Shown: piece after piece, positions 33,470 through 42,796 of the stretch
How the letters are laid out: each line of letters opens with the position of its first letter
How positions within the stretch are numbered: position 1 is the stretch's first letter
Assembly: GCA_946557785.1 (NCBI GenBank)
Contig: CAMNTH010000001.1
Coordinates: 211,428 to 275,427 of the forward strand
DNA from: an uncultured Blautia sp.
Lineage (GTDB): Bacteria; Bacillota; Clostridia; Lachnospirales; Lachnospiraceae
DNA length: 64,000 bases
Reading direction: 5' to 3'
Made by a program: the position numbers and the translations under genes
Notes under the pieces: generated by a model
Databases searched by the model: none
What the model was told of the DNA's origin: nothing
The model's input: the letters and a program-made list of their open reading frames with translations, nothing else

Positions 33470-33498
33470 TTGAAAGATTTCAGGTAATCCTTTATACT
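33470..33498 (+). promoter_or_regulatory. Promoter of the repeat-containing surface hydrolase
   Basis: TTGAAA at 33470-33475, 17 bp, TATACT at 33493-33498. Confidence 0.65.
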
Positions 33499-33545
33499 AA
33501 ACATATAGTAGGGATATTTTGACATAAATGGAGAAGGAGACCGCC

Positions 33546-35777
33546 ATGGATAATAGAGGAAAGAAAATGAAAGGGAGAAAAAGCTTCTTGTGCTGGCTGC
33601 TGGCAGCGGTGATGCTGCTAAGCGGGGTTCCTGTAAATGCAGCAGCGCCCCAGGCAGAGGATAACCTGGACTTGGAGCAAGACCTGCCGGAAGAAATAAA
33701 GCTTGTTTTTGCAGACCCGAAAGGAAGCCCCTATCAGGCACTTACAGCTACCGCACATATGGGAGATACGGTTACTCTTCCGGCTGTGCCAGGTTATGAA
33801 GACGTGAAGGGCAGCGGATGGAAATTCGACCTGACGGCTGAAGACTCCGAGGCATTGGTTCTGAATGCAGGAAGTACCTTCCGGCTGGATGACGAGGAAG
33901 GGCATGTAACGGAAAAGATTAAGGAGGGGGTCCTGACTCTTTATGCAGTGACCGGTATGCTGACTGTGAATTTTTACAGCAACAGCGGCGTGGGAAATCC
34001 ATTAAAAAGCATGCAGGTAAAACCGGGAACGGTGATTCAGCTTCCGGATGTTCCGGACAGCAGGTTTGTGAATTTCGGCTGGACGGATACAAGATATAGC
34101 GCAGCTGTGAAATTCAAGCTGGGATCTGCCTATACAGTTGTGGCAAATACCAATTTTTATATTGTACGGTATGTGGCGGAAAAGGTGAAAACAATCACCT
34201 TTGCAGGTCCTACAGGCGCTTCCAATTCACAGTTTCGTGCTTTGACCCTTAAGGTGGTAAAGGACAGCATGGTGAAGCTTCCCGCTGTTCCTAAAACTTC
34301 GGGATACAGCAGTCTTGGATGGAGCCTTAAGAAAAATGCCCAATCTGCGTCCTACGCACCCGGAAAAACAATCAAGGTTACTAAGAACATGACCTTTTAC
34401 GCTGTACAGAAGAAGCTGACATCTTATAGCGTTGCCTTTAATAACAATAGCGGTACCAGTAAGAGTAAGGCATATACCTCATTAAATAAAAAAATCTACA
34501 GCGGAGAATATATAACCCTTCCGGATGCTCCGAAAATGAAGGGCTATGTAAACCTAGGCTGGACAACGGTTAAGAAAGGAACAAAGGCCACCTACAAGGC
34601 AGGAAGCAGGATAAGGGTTACAAAGAATCTGAAATTCTATGCAGTCCGGAAAAAAGCAGTTTACTATACAACAGCTTTCTATACGGGTACAGGCTCTTCC
34701 AGCAGTACTTATATGAAGCTGAATAAGAGAGTGCTTTCCGGAACTACCATTACCCTTCCGGCAGTTCCTGCCAGAAGCGGTTATGTAAATCTTGGCTGGA
34801 GTACCTCAAAGAATGCTTCTTCAGCTAAATATAAGGCTGGTACAAAGGTGAGGGTTTCCAGGAACCAGAAGCTGTACGCAGTGCAGAAGAAGCAGGCTAA
34901 GGTGGTGCTTCGGCAGAATGGAGGAGCCGTGTGGAAAACCTATACCGTTACTCAGGGCTCTTCCTTAACCCTTCCGGGTGTTAAGAATAAGTCCGGCTAC
35001 ACGATGCTTGGGTGGTCAAAAACCGCAGGAAGGAATACTAATCCTGAGTATCAGGTAGGCACGGTTCTTAAAAATATAAAGGGAACCATAAACTTATATG
35101 CGGTTGTGTTTAATCGAAGCGCAGAGCCTAATTATTCCGCAGACGTTCTTCCGCGGGCGGATTTAAGAGCCTATAAGCAGGTGATCTTTGTGGGAGACTC
35201 CCGTACAAACCGCATGGCCAATACCCTGGAACGTCAGGGAGACACGTCCCTGACCAATGGGATTTCCTTTATTTATAAAGAAGGCCAGGGCTTACCATGG
35301 CTTAAGGAGGAAGGATATAAAGCCCTTTTACGCCAGGTGGGAAATGGAACGGACAGTATACTGGAAAAGAAAACCATGGTGATTTTCAATCTGGGCGTGA
35401 ACGACCTTGGAAATGTAAACGACTATATTCTTTATATGCGAAGCATTGCTCCTGAGCTTCAGAAGAAGGGCTGCGTGCTTTATTATATGTCTGTGAATCC
35501 CGTTAATAATGAGATGATCAAGGCATGCGGCAAAAATAAACCCAGAAAAGAATCCAGCGTATGCCGCTTTAATTCAGCGATCAAATCCAGTCTCTGCAGC
35601 GGCTCTAAGAAATTATATAATTATATAGACTGCTATAGTTATCTGTTAAGAAATGGATACGGGACGGACAGGAACCGGAATGGAGCAGATGAAGGGGTTG
35701 ATGACGGGCTTCACTACACGACGAAAACCTATAAGAGGATTTACCGCTACTGTATGAATTCTCTTCCATCCAGATAG
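33546..35777 (+). CDS. Exported protein: InlB-type repeats and C-terminal SGNH hydrolase
   Basis: 743 residues with a signal peptide (LLAAVMLLSGVPVNA). After a ~100-residue lead-in there are about five units of 70-80 residues, each with LPAVP...GY..LGW...A.Y..G....V....FYAV, the Listeria-Bacteroides (Flg_new-type) surface repeat. The C-terminal ~210 residues are an SGNH hydrolase: VIFVGDSRTNRM (Ser nucleophile), NLGVNDLGN, and DDGLHYTTKTY (Asp/His). It probably acts on acylated wall polymers or glycans. The ATG at 33546 has AAGGAG upstream. No LPXTG sorting signal is seen. Confidence 0.82.
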   Translation: MDNRGKKMKGRKSFLCWLLAAVMLLSGVPVNAAAPQAEDNLDLEQDLPEEIKLVFADPKGSPYQALTATAHMGDTVTLPAVPGYEDVKGSGWKFDLTAEDSEALVLNAGSTFRLDDEEGHVTEKIKEGVLTLYAVTGMLTVNFYSNSGVGNPLKSMQVKPGTVIQLPDVPDSRFVNFGWTDTRYSAAVKFKLGSAYTVVANTNFYIVRYVAEKVKTITFAGPTGASNSQFRALTLKVVKDSMVKLPAVPKTSGYSSLGWSLKKNAQSASYAPGKTIKVTKNMTFYAVQKKLTSYSVAFNNNSGTSKSKAYTSLNKKIYSGEYITLPDAPKMKGYVNLGWTTVKKGTKATYKAGSRIRVTKNLKFYAVRKKAVYYTTAFYTGTGSSSSTYMKLNKRVLSGTTITLPAVPARSGYVNLGWSTSKNASSAKYKAGTKVRVSRNQKLYAVQKKQAKVVLRQNGGAVWKTYTVTQGSSLTLPGVKNKSGYTMLGWSKTAGRNTNPEYQVGTVLKNIKGTINLYAVVFNRSAEPNYSADVLPRADLRAYKQVIFVGDSRTNRMANTLERQGDTSLTNGISFIYKEGQGLPWLKEEGYKALLRQVGNGTDSILEKKTMVIFNLGVNDLGNVNDYILYMRSIAPELQKKGCVLYYMSVNPVNNEMIKACGKNKPRKESSVCRFNSAIKSSLCSGSKKLYNYIDCYSYLLRNGYGTDRNRNGADEGVDDGLHYTTKTYKRIYRYCMNSLPSR

Positions 35778-35814
35778 CCGGAGGGGAATTTTCAGGGGAA
35801 ATCCAGAATATGCC

Positions 35815-35843
35815 TTGCGCAGAGGGCGTGAATCGTCTATACT
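35815..35843 (+). promoter_or_regulatory. Promoter of asnS
   Basis: TTGCGC at 35815-35820, 17 bp, TATACT at 35838-35843, directly upstream of a long hairpin. Confidence 0.55.
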
Positions 35844-35879
35844 ATAAGGCGAAACAGTTTGAGGGCTGTTTCGCCTTAT
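35844..35879 (+). promoter_or_regulatory. 14-bp perfect hairpin between surface hydrolase and asnS
   Basis: ATAAGGCGAAACAG (35844-35857) pairs perfectly with CTGTTTCGCCTTAT (35866-35879) around an 8-nt loop. No T-run follows (ATGTGATT), so it is a poor terminator; it starts within a few bases of the predicted asnS transcript start and could act as a 5' stabiliser or weak terminator. Confidence 0.6.
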
Positions 35880-35908
35880 GTGATTAATCATAGAAAGAGG
35901 AATATATT

Positions 35909-37300
35909 ATGGAACTTACAACAGTAAAAGAAATTTACAGAGAACGGGAGAAATTCCTGAACAAAGAAGTGACAGTAGGGGGCTGGGTACGCAGTGTAAG
36001 AGATTCCAAGACCTTTGGATTTATTGTGCTTCATGACGGCTCCTTTTTTGAGACCCTGCAGATCGTTTATCATGATACAATGGGAAATTTTGCCGAGATC
36101 AGCAAGCTGAATGTAGGCTCCGCCATTATTGTAAAAGGAACCCTTGTGGCAACACCCCAGGCCAAGCAGCCATTTGAGATCCAGGCATCTGAGATTATGG
36201 TTGAGGGTAATTCCGCACCGGATTATCCGCTGCAGAAGAAACGCCACAGTATGGAATATTTAAGAACCATTACTCATCTCCGCCCAAGGACCAATACGTT
36301 CCAGGCCGTATTCCGTGTACGTTCTCTCTGTGCATATGCAATCCATCAGTTTTTCCAGGAGAGAGGCTTTGTATATGTTCATACACCGCTGATCACAGGC
36401 AGTGACTGTGAAGGGGCAGGAGAGATGTTCCAGGTAACGACCCTGGATATGAAGAACCCTCCGCTGGATGACCAGGGAAATGTGGATTACAGCCAGGACT
36501 TCTTCTGCAAAGAAACAAACCTTACCGTAAGCGGACAGCTTAATGGAGAAACCTTTGCCCAGGCATTCCGCAATATTTATACCTTTGGACCTACCTTCCG
36601 TGCAGAAAATTCCAATACCACACGTCATGCGGCTGAATTTTGGATGATTGAGCCGGAATGTGCCTTTGCAGATCTGAAAGACAATATGGATCTTGCAGAA
36701 GCTATGCTGAAATATGTGATTCGTTATGTGCTTGAGAATGCGCCGGAGGAAATGAACTTCTTTAATTCCTTTGTAGATAAGGGACTTCTTGAGAGACTGA
36801 ACCATGTAATGAATTCAGAATTTGGACATGTGACTTATACGGAAGCCATTGAACTTCTGGAGAAGAACAATGAGAAATTTGATTATAAGGTTTTCTGGGG
36901 ATGCGACCTGCAGACAGAGCATGAGCGTTATCTCACAGAGCAGATTTTTAAGAAACCTGTATTTGTAACGGATTATCCGAAGGAAATCAAGGCTTTCTAT
37001 ATGAAGATGAACGAGGACGATAAGACGGTTGCTGCTATGGACTGCCTTGTTCCGGGAATTGGAGAAATCATCGGCGGAAGCCAGAGAGAGGACGATTTCC
37101 AGAAGCTTGAGATGCGTATGGAAGAGCTGGGCTTAAAGACTGAAGATTATGCATTCTATACAGATCTTCGGAAATACGGTTCTACACGTCATTCCGGATT
37201 TGGTCTTGGATTTGAGCGCTGTGTGATGTATCTTACAGGCATGGGCAATATCCGCGATGTGATTCCTTTCCCAAGAACTGTGAAGAATTGTGATTTATAA
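35909..37300 (+). CDS. asnS: Asparagine-tRNA ligase
   Basis: 463 residues, class IIb aminoacyl-tRNA synthetase charging tRNA(Asn). The N-terminal OB fold ([25 protein letters not shown]) binds the anticodon; motif 2 ([26 protein letters not shown]) and motif 3 ([15 protein letters not shown]) of the catalytic core are clear. The NSNTTRH sequence separates AsnRS from AspRS. AGAGGA precedes the ATG. The SbcD-like gene starts 13 bp after the stop. Confidence 0.97.
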   Translation: MELTTVKEIYREREKFLNKEVTVGGWVRSVRDSKTFGFIVLHDGSFFETLQIVYHDTMGNFAEISKLNVGSAIIVKGTLVATPQAKQPFEIQASEIMVEGNSAPDYPLQKKRHSMEYLRTITHLRPRTNTFQAVFRVRSLCAYAIHQFFQERGFVYVHTPLITGSDCEGAGEMFQVTTLDMKNPPLDDQGNVDYSQDFFCKETNLTVSGQLNGETFAQAFRNIYTFGPTFRAENSNTTRHAAEFWMIEPECAFADLKDNMDLAEAMLKYVIRYVLENAPEEMNFFNSFVDKGLLERLNHVMNSEFGHVTYTEAIELLEKNNEKFDYKVFWGCDLQTEHERYLTEQIFKKPVFVTDYPKEIKAFYMKMNEDDKTVAAMDCLVPGIGEIIGGSQREDDFQKLEMRMEELGLKTEDYAFYTDLRKYGSTRHSGFGLGFERCVMYLTGMGNIRDVIPFPRTVKNCDL

Positions 37301-37313
37301 GGAGTTATACTGA

Positions 37314-38381
37314 ATGATTAGGTTTATTCATCTTGCAGATGTGCATTTGGGATTTGCACCGGATCGGGGCTTTCCATGGAGCAGTGAGCGGGAGGAAGAA
37401 ATCTGGGAAACATTCCGCCGGGTAATTGCATCCATCAGCAAGAATCCGGTGGATTGTTTATTTATAGCCGGAGATCTGTTTCACCGCCAGCCCCTTTTGC
37501 GGGAACTAAAAGAGGTAAATTATCTGTTCTCCACCATACCGGATACCTGTGTTTTTTTGATGGCAGGAAATCATGACTATATAAAGCAGGGTTCCTTTTA
37601 TAAGGGATTCCAATGGGAGCCCAATGTGGTATTTTATCAGGAGGAGAAGCCCTTAACTGTAAAGGCTGCAGGGCTTAATGTTTATGTTACAGGCTTAAGC
37701 TACCACCATCAGGAAATCTTGGAGCCTTTGTACGACTCCCTGAAGCCGGTAAAAGAGGATGGGTTCCATGTTCTCCTGGCCCATGGAGGGGATGAGAAGC
37801 ATATTCCTATGAATATGAAGGCTTTGGCCGCGTCCGGGTTTGATTATATCGCCCTTGGACATATCCATAAGCCGGAAGCTGTGCTGCGGGACAAAATTAT
37901 TTATCCTGGAGACCTGGAACCTTTGGAAAGAAATGACATGGGACAGCGGGGATATGTGGAAGGCCGTTTTGAGAATGGCAGGGTAAAGACCAGATTTGTT
38001 CCTTTTGCCTGCAGATCTTATCAGAAGCTGGTGCTTACCGTCCGGGAGGAATCAACACAGTTCTCACTGGAAGAAATGATGAAAATGGATTTAATGAAAC
38101 GGGGCGGGAAGCATATTTATAAGGTCATCCTTCAGGGGACACGGGCACCGGAAACCCTGATCTTTCCGGAAAAGCTAAAGGCGCTTGGAAATGTGGTGGA
38201 GGTTTTGGATGAAACGCGCCCTGCCTATGATCTGGAGATGCTTCTCAAGCGCTACGGGGGCACTCTTGTAGGGGATTATATAGCACATTTTCTTGAAAAG
38301 GACCGCACCCTTGTGGAGGAAAAAGCACTTTATTACGGGATCCAGGCGCTTTTGGAAACAGGCTTTCCTACAGGAAGATAG
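37314..38381 (+). CDS. SbcD/YhaO-like DNA repair metallophosphoesterase
   Basis: 355 residues with the calcineurin-type nuclease core: FIHLADVHLG, LFIAGDLFHRQP, LMAGNHDYIK, LLAHGGDEKH and IALGHIHKPE, giving all metal ligands of the Mre11/SbcD family. The C-terminal part is the capping domain. AAGGAG stands upstream of the ATG. It is followed 44 bp later by the SbcC-like ATPase, as in the yhaO-yhaN pairs of Firmicutes. Likely acts on DNA ends. Confidence 0.9.
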   Translation: MIRFIHLADVHLGFAPDRGFPWSSEREEEIWETFRRVIASISKNPVDCLFIAGDLFHRQPLLRELKEVNYLFSTIPDTCVFLMAGNHDYIKQGSFYKGFQWEPNVVFYQEEKPLTVKAAGLNVYVTGLSYHHQEILEPLYDSLKPVKEDGFHVLLAHGGDEKHIPMNMKALAASGFDYIALGHIHKPEAVLRDKIIYPGDLEPLERNDMGQRGYVEGRFENGRVKTRFVPFACRSYQKLVLTVREESTQFSLEEMMKMDLMKRGGKHIYKVILQGTRAPETLIFPEKLKALGNVVEVLDETRPAYDLEMLLKRYGGTLVGDYIAHFLEKDRTLVEEKALYYGIQALLETGFPTGR

Positions 38382-38425
38382 GATATGATAACGAATGGCA
38401 TAAATAGAGGGAAATACAGGAAAAT

Positions 38426-39973
38426 ATGATTATCAGACGACTGACCATAAAAAATTTTGGAAAGATCCATGACAAGACCATGAAGCTGTCTCCCGGGATC
38501 AATGTGCTTTACGGGGAAAATGAAAGCGGCAAAACAACAGTGCATATCTTCTTGAAAAGCATGCTTTATGGTATTTCCAGGCTTCGGGGAAGAGCTGCAA
38601 AAACCGATGCCTACAGCACCTATGAGCCATGGGAAAATCCGTCTGTTTACGGCGGTACGGTGTGGTTTGAAAATGGAGGCAAAAGCTTCCGCCTTACCAG
38701 AAATTTTCATAAGGCTCATCAGGTGAATGAGTTTCTCTGTGAAGATGACGGAGAGCTCCTGGATATAGAAAAGGGTGATCTGGAGGCCGTCCTTGAGGGA
38801 GTCAGTGAGATCGTATATGAGAATACGGTTTCCGTAGCCCAGCTAAAAAGCGTAACCGGGCAGGATCTGGTAAGGGAACTGCAGAATTATATGGCAAGCT
38901 ATCAGGGGACGGGGGACAGCTCCGTAGACCTGGTGCGCGCCATGCAGATGCTGAAAATGACCAGAAAAGGTTTCCAGGTGCAGGCGCAGAAGCGTCAGAA
39001 AGAAACAGAAAAAGAAAAAGAGAAAATCGCAGTTAGTATGGAATATGTCCGAAAAGACATGGATAAGCTAATGGAACAGCAGGAAGAAGTTTTTTCCCAG
39101 GAAGAATCCCTGCAGATGACCAGAGAGGATGATGGCGAAGAATTTCTGAATGAACGTATTGAAAGGGCGGAGGGCAAGGTTCGTACATGGGGATGGATGA
39201 TGGCTGTGACTTTTATTGCAGCTGTGCTTGGAACCACAGGGCTTTGGCTTCTGTTTCCGGGTGTGATGTATCCGGGAATCCTTTTGGGGGCTGCAGGGCT
39301 ATTGCTTCTTGCCTGGGAGTTCCTTCGCTACAGAAGGCTGAATGATGAGCTTGAACGGCGCCAGCGTACCAAAAACCGCTGGATGCAGAAACAAGAAAGG
39401 CTTCGCTGGAACAGAGAAAGCATTCAGGAATCCTTTAAGGAAAAGGAGATGACCCTTGAGAACCTAGCGGCTGATTATCGGGAGGTAGAGGAACGGGCAT
39501 ATCTTCCTCTTTCCGAGGAACTGGAGGTAGAGGCTTTGAACCTGGCTATGGAGACCATCGAGGCGCTTTCCGGAAATATTCATAACCAGGTGGGAGAAAA
39601 GCTGAGACTGCGTACGTCAAGGATACTGAGCGAGATCACAGGCGGAAAATACAGGGAAGTGCTGATGGACGCCGGATTTCATATGATGGTAAATACGCAG
39701 GAGAGAACCATTCCTCTTGCCAGCTTAAGCAGAGGGACAATGGAGCAGATTTATTTTGCCCTGCGTATGGCCGCAGGAGAGCTTCTGTGCGGCAAAGTAC
39801 GCTTCCCCGTGATATTGGACGATGTATTTGGCATGTATGATGAGGAGAGGCTTGCAGCGGTCCTGCGTTGGCTTAATAAAGAGCACCGTCAGGTGATCAT
39901 CAGTACCTGCCATAAGAGGGAAATGGAAATCCTGGAAAAGGAAGGAATCCCTTATAAAAAGCTTCCCCTCTAA
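38426..39973 (+). CDS. SbcC/YhaN-like ATPase, short form with membrane segments
   Basis: 515 residues, much shorter than SbcC or YhaN (about 1000). Walker A is GENESGKTTVHIFLKSML near residues 30-47; the ABC signature is LASLSRGTMEQIYFALRMA near 430 and Walker B is VILDDVFGMYDEERL. Between them lie coiled-coil stretches split by two hydrophobic segments (TFIAAVLGTTGLWLLFPG, ILLGAAGLLLLAWEFL, about 260-300) in place of the zinc-hook. It pairs with the SbcD-like protein. Possibly membrane-bound. Confidence 0.82.
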   Translation: MIIRRLTIKNFGKIHDKTMKLSPGINVLYGENESGKTTVHIFLKSMLYGISRLRGRAAKTDAYSTYEPWENPSVYGGTVWFENGGKSFRLTRNFHKAHQVNEFLCEDDGELLDIEKGDLEAVLEGVSEIVYENTVSVAQLKSVTGQDLVRELQNYMASYQGTGDSSVDLVRAMQMLKMTRKGFQVQAQKRQKETEKEKEKIAVSMEYVRKDMDKLMEQQEEVFSQEESLQMTREDDGEEFLNERIERAEGKVRTWGWMMAVTFIAAVLGTTGLWLLFPGVMYPGILLGAAGLLLLAWEFLRYRRLNDELERRQRTKNRWMQKQERLRWNRESIQESFKEKEMTLENLAADYREVEERAYLPLSEELEVEALNLAMETIEALSGNIHNQVGEKLRLRTSRILSEITGGKYREVLMDAGFHMMVNTQERTIPLASLSRGTMEQIYFALRMAAGELLCGKVRFPVILDDVFGMYDEERLAAVLRWLNKEHRQVIISTCHKREMEILEKEGIPYKKLPL

Positions 39974-40009
39974 TATATAATTAATCTGAATAAATGAAAG
40001 GATTGCTGC

Positions 40010-40507
40010 ATGAAAGAAAAACTAAGAGTTGGATTGATGGTTCTTCTGGTACTTGCCCTTTTGGCTATTGCAGGAGGATTCTGGACTTTTGTCGGTGTGC
40101 AGGCAGAGAAGGAAAAGGCTGCGAAGCAGGATGAAAATGCAGAAGCGGAAGAAGGCGGGATCGAGGCTATGTTCATCCCTGTGGGAGCACAGGGGGATTC
40201 CTGGATGTTTGCTGATGAAAGCGGTCTGTTTGAAGCGCAAATACCAGAAGGAAGGCTTTATAATGAAGCAGGGACACCGATTACTGCAGAGGAGCTTTAT
40301 ACAGGAGATGTACTGATGCTTTATGGAAATATCATTTCCACCAGAAGCCTTCCTCCTCAGTATTCAGGCATCGAAAAGATGGTCCGCATCCGCAGAGGAA
40401 CTGCTGAGGATGCCGCCGCCTATTCCTCAGAGATACAGAAATACACTGGCAAACCCATTTGCGCAAAGGAAAGAGAGGAAAGCACTCTTCTGGATGAAAC
40501 GAAATAG
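40010..40507 (+). CDS. Small membrane-anchored protein, unknown function
   Basis: 165 residues: one N-terminal membrane segment (VGLMVLLVLALLAIAGGFW), an Ala/Glu/Lys linker, and a ~100-residue extracellular domain with GRLYNEAGTPITAEELYTGDVLMLYGN, which looks like an OB-type beta barrel similar to one unit of the lipoprotein at 5429. GAAAGGA precedes the ATG. Follows the SbcC-like gene by 36 bp. Family not identified. Confidence 0.65.
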   Translation: MKEKLRVGLMVLLVLALLAIAGGFWTFVGVQAEKEKAAKQDENAEAEEGGIEAMFIPVGAQGDSWMFADESGLFEAQIPEGRLYNEAGTPITAEELYTGDVLMLYGNIISTRSLPPQYSGIEKMVRIRRGTAEDAAAYSSEIQKYTGKPICAKEREESTLLDETK

Positions 40508-40518
40508 GAAACAAGATA

Positions 40519-40555
40519 TAAAAAGAGCAGACCATGACGGCCTGCTCTTTTTAAT
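40519..40555. terminator. Bidirectional terminator
   Basis: AAAAAGAGCAG (40520-40530) pairs with CTGCTCTTTTT (40542-40552). It separates the rightward group from the leftward prs operon. Confidence 0.88.
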
Positions 40556-40564
40556 TAACAGAGT

Positions 40565-41749
40565 TTATTTTTCATATTGTGCCATATAGTTGTTTACGCA
40601 GCGCTTGATCCTGTCTACCGGGTTGAGGAGATGGCTTACAGACAGGTCGTGGTTCAAGGTATCAATGATCAGGGCAATATACTTGCTCATGTCACAGGTG
40701 ATGTAGTAATCTCTCTTAAGAAGCTCCGGAGTCTGGTAAACCAGGTTGGTAGTAAGGAGCTTGTCAAAGACACCCTTCTCATATGCTTCATCAAACTTGT
40801 CCAATCCGTCTGTAAATATGCCAAAGGTAGAGCAGATATAAATTTTGCCTGCACCTCTTTCTTTCAGAAGAGCGGCAATCTGCAGGATGGTACCGCCGGA
40901 AGAGATCATATCATCCACCAGGATCATATCCTTACCCTGAAGTTTAGGTCCAAGGAACTCATAAGCTGCGATGGGATGACGGCCATTAACACGGCGGGAA
41001 TAATCCAGACGCTTATAATACATACCCATATCAACGCCAAGGATGTTGGCAAGATAGATAGCGCGTCCCATACTTCCTTCGTCAGGGCTGATGATCATAA
41101 AATGCTCATTGTCAATGTGAAGTCCTTCCTCATGATTTAGAAGAGCCTTCATAAACTGGTAAGCAGGCTGTACAGTCTCAAATCCGTGGAGAGGAGTTGC
41201 ATTCTGCACACGGGCATCATGTGCGTCAAAGGTAATGATGTTTTCAACGCCCATACTGGTCAGCTCCTGCAGGGCAGTTGCGCAGTCCAGGGATTCCCTT
41301 CCAATACGCTTGCTCTGGCGGCTCTCATAAAGATAGGGCATGATTACATTGATTCTGCGTGCCTTGCCGCTGATGGCGCCTATGACACGTTTTAAATCCT
41401 GAAAATGGTCATCCGGAGACATGAGATTGGTATAAGGTCCCATCCGGTAGGTGAGACTGTAATTGCATACGTCTACCATGACATAAACGTCATCGCCGCG
41501 GACTGACTCTGCAACAACGCATTTACCTTCCCCGGAACCAAAACGGGGAGTCTCTACATGAATCTTGTAATTATCACGCTGATACCCCTCAAAAGCAAAG
41601 GAATCAATGTGGCTGTAGGCTCTTTCCTTACGCCACTGAACCAGCCAGTCATTAACTTTCTGGCCAAGGTCACTGCAGCTGTCCAGTGGAATAAGTCCAA
41701 GCCTTCCTACAGGGAGTGTAGCCAAATCTTTGGTGTTTAACTGTGGCAT
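40565..41749 (-). CDS. prs: Ribose-phosphate pyrophosphokinase (long variant)
   Basis: 394 residues, makes PRPP from ribose-5-phosphate and ATP. The PRPP loop MILVDDMISSGGTI and the ribose-5-P region with FDAHDARVQNATPLHG and SPDEGSMGRA are present. It is about 75 residues longer than the usual ~315-residue enzyme, with an extended N terminus and an insert near residues 60-90, a variant I know from Clostridia. It is last in a dnaD-dnaI-prs operon, 3 bp after the dnaI-like gene. Confidence 0.88.
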   Translation of the reverse strand: MPQLNTKDLATLPVGRLGLIPLDSCSDLGQKVNDWLVQWRKERAYSHIDSFAFEGYQRDNYKIHVETPRFGSGEGKCVVAESVRGDDVYVMVDVCNYSLTYRMGPYTNLMSPDDHFQDLKRVIGAISGKARRINVIMPYLYESRQSKRIGRESLDCATALQELTSMGVENIITFDAHDARVQNATPLHGFETVQPAYQFMKALLNHEEGLHIDNEHFMIISPDEGSMGRAIYLANILGVDMGMYYKRLDYSRRVNGRHPIAAYEFLGPKLQGKDMILVDDMISSGGTILQIAALLKERGAGKIYICSTFGIFTDGLDKFDEAYEKGVFDKLLTTNLVYQTPELLKRDYYITCDMSKYIALIIDTLNHDLSVSHLLNPVDRIKRCVNNYMAQYEK

Positions 41750-41752
41750 TGT

Positions 41753-42778
41753 CTATTTTCCTCCTAAAAATATTTTCTCAATACGGATGTCCTTTCCGAT
41801 CAGCTTAACCATATGGTAGTTGCTGGCAATACGGGAAAAGGTTCTTTCGGAATATGTATCAGAAAAATCCTCCAGCTTCATATTGGTTGAAATAATGGTG
41901 GATTTCTGACGCATGATCCGCTCATTGATGCATAAAAACAGCTGGGATGAGACAAAGCTGTTGGTAAGCTCTGTTCCCAGGTCATCAATGATCAAAAGGT
42001 CGCAGTCAAAAATAAAATTTTCTTCGCTGGCATTATCGGCCTTTTTGGAAAAGGCTGATTTGGCAAGCAGGTCAAACAGATCAAAAGCAGAAAAATACAG
42101 GACAAAATGAGCGCTCTTAAGAAGCTCCCCTGCAATACAGTGGGAAAGGAAGGTCTTTCCCACGCCCGTATTTCCATAAATAAACAGATTCTGGAAACGG
42201 TTATCAAATTCTTTCACAAAGCTTCTGGCTGACTGATAGGCGCGAAGCGCCGTTTCTCTGGCAGTAAGACCTGTAGCATCATTTTTTATTGTATCAGAAT
42301 AACAGTCAAAAGAAAAGTGGTCAAAGTTTTCTTTTTCAAGAATTTCCCTAAGATTTGACTGTGCATAGAGAAGCTCGATCTCTGCCCTCTTAAAACAGGA
42401 GCATTTCCGGTTCTCTATGTAACCGGTATCCTGGCAATGGGGACACACGTACCGTGGCTCAAGGTAATCTGCCGGATAGCCGCGTTCATCAAGGAGTTGG
42501 ATACGTTCCCGGGAAAGAACGGCAATGGCTGCTTTTAGATCTTCTACTCCCGGAGTACCGCCCCCAAGGAGAATACGGGCTTTAGCTGCGCTTAAGGATG
42601 CAACCTCCTCGTCAATTTCCGAAAGCCTTGGAATCTCACTGTAAACCGTCCTGCGCCGCTGTTCCAGGTCATAACGGCTCTGTGCCTGCCTGCGGCTGTA
42701 TTCCCTCATAATGGTATCGTACTGATAATTTTGTAATGACACGGTTTTCTCCTTCTTTGGAGCAGAAAGCCTGCTCAT
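41753..42778 (-). CDS. DnaI/DnaC-type helicase loader ATPase
   Basis: 341 residues. A zinc motif VCPHCQDTGYIENRKCSCF near residues 111-130 is followed by an AAA+ core: Walker A IYGNTGVGKTFLSHC near 200, Walker B LLIIDDLGTE near 265, and an Arg-rich sensor region. Such proteins load the replicative helicase. Downstream of the DnaD-domain gene by 18 bp, as common in Clostridia. Confidence 0.9.
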   Translation of the reverse strand: MSRLSAPKKEKTVSLQNYQYDTIMREYSRRQAQSRYDLEQRRRTVYSEIPRLSEIDEEVASLSAAKARILLGGGTPGVEDLKAAIAVLSRERIQLLDERGYPADYLEPRYVCPHCQDTGYIENRKCSCFKRAEIELLYAQSNLREILEKENFDHFSFDCYSDTIKNDATGLTARETALRAYQSARSFVKEFDNRFQNLFIYGNTGVGKTFLSHCIAGELLKSAHFVLYFSAFDLFDLLAKSAFSKKADNASEENFIFDCDLLIIDDLGTELTNSFVSSQLFLCINERIMRQKSTIISTNMKLEDFSDTYSERTFSRIASNYHMVKLIGKDIRIEKIFLGGK

Positions 42779-42796
42779 AATGTTTTCAGGTTCCTT

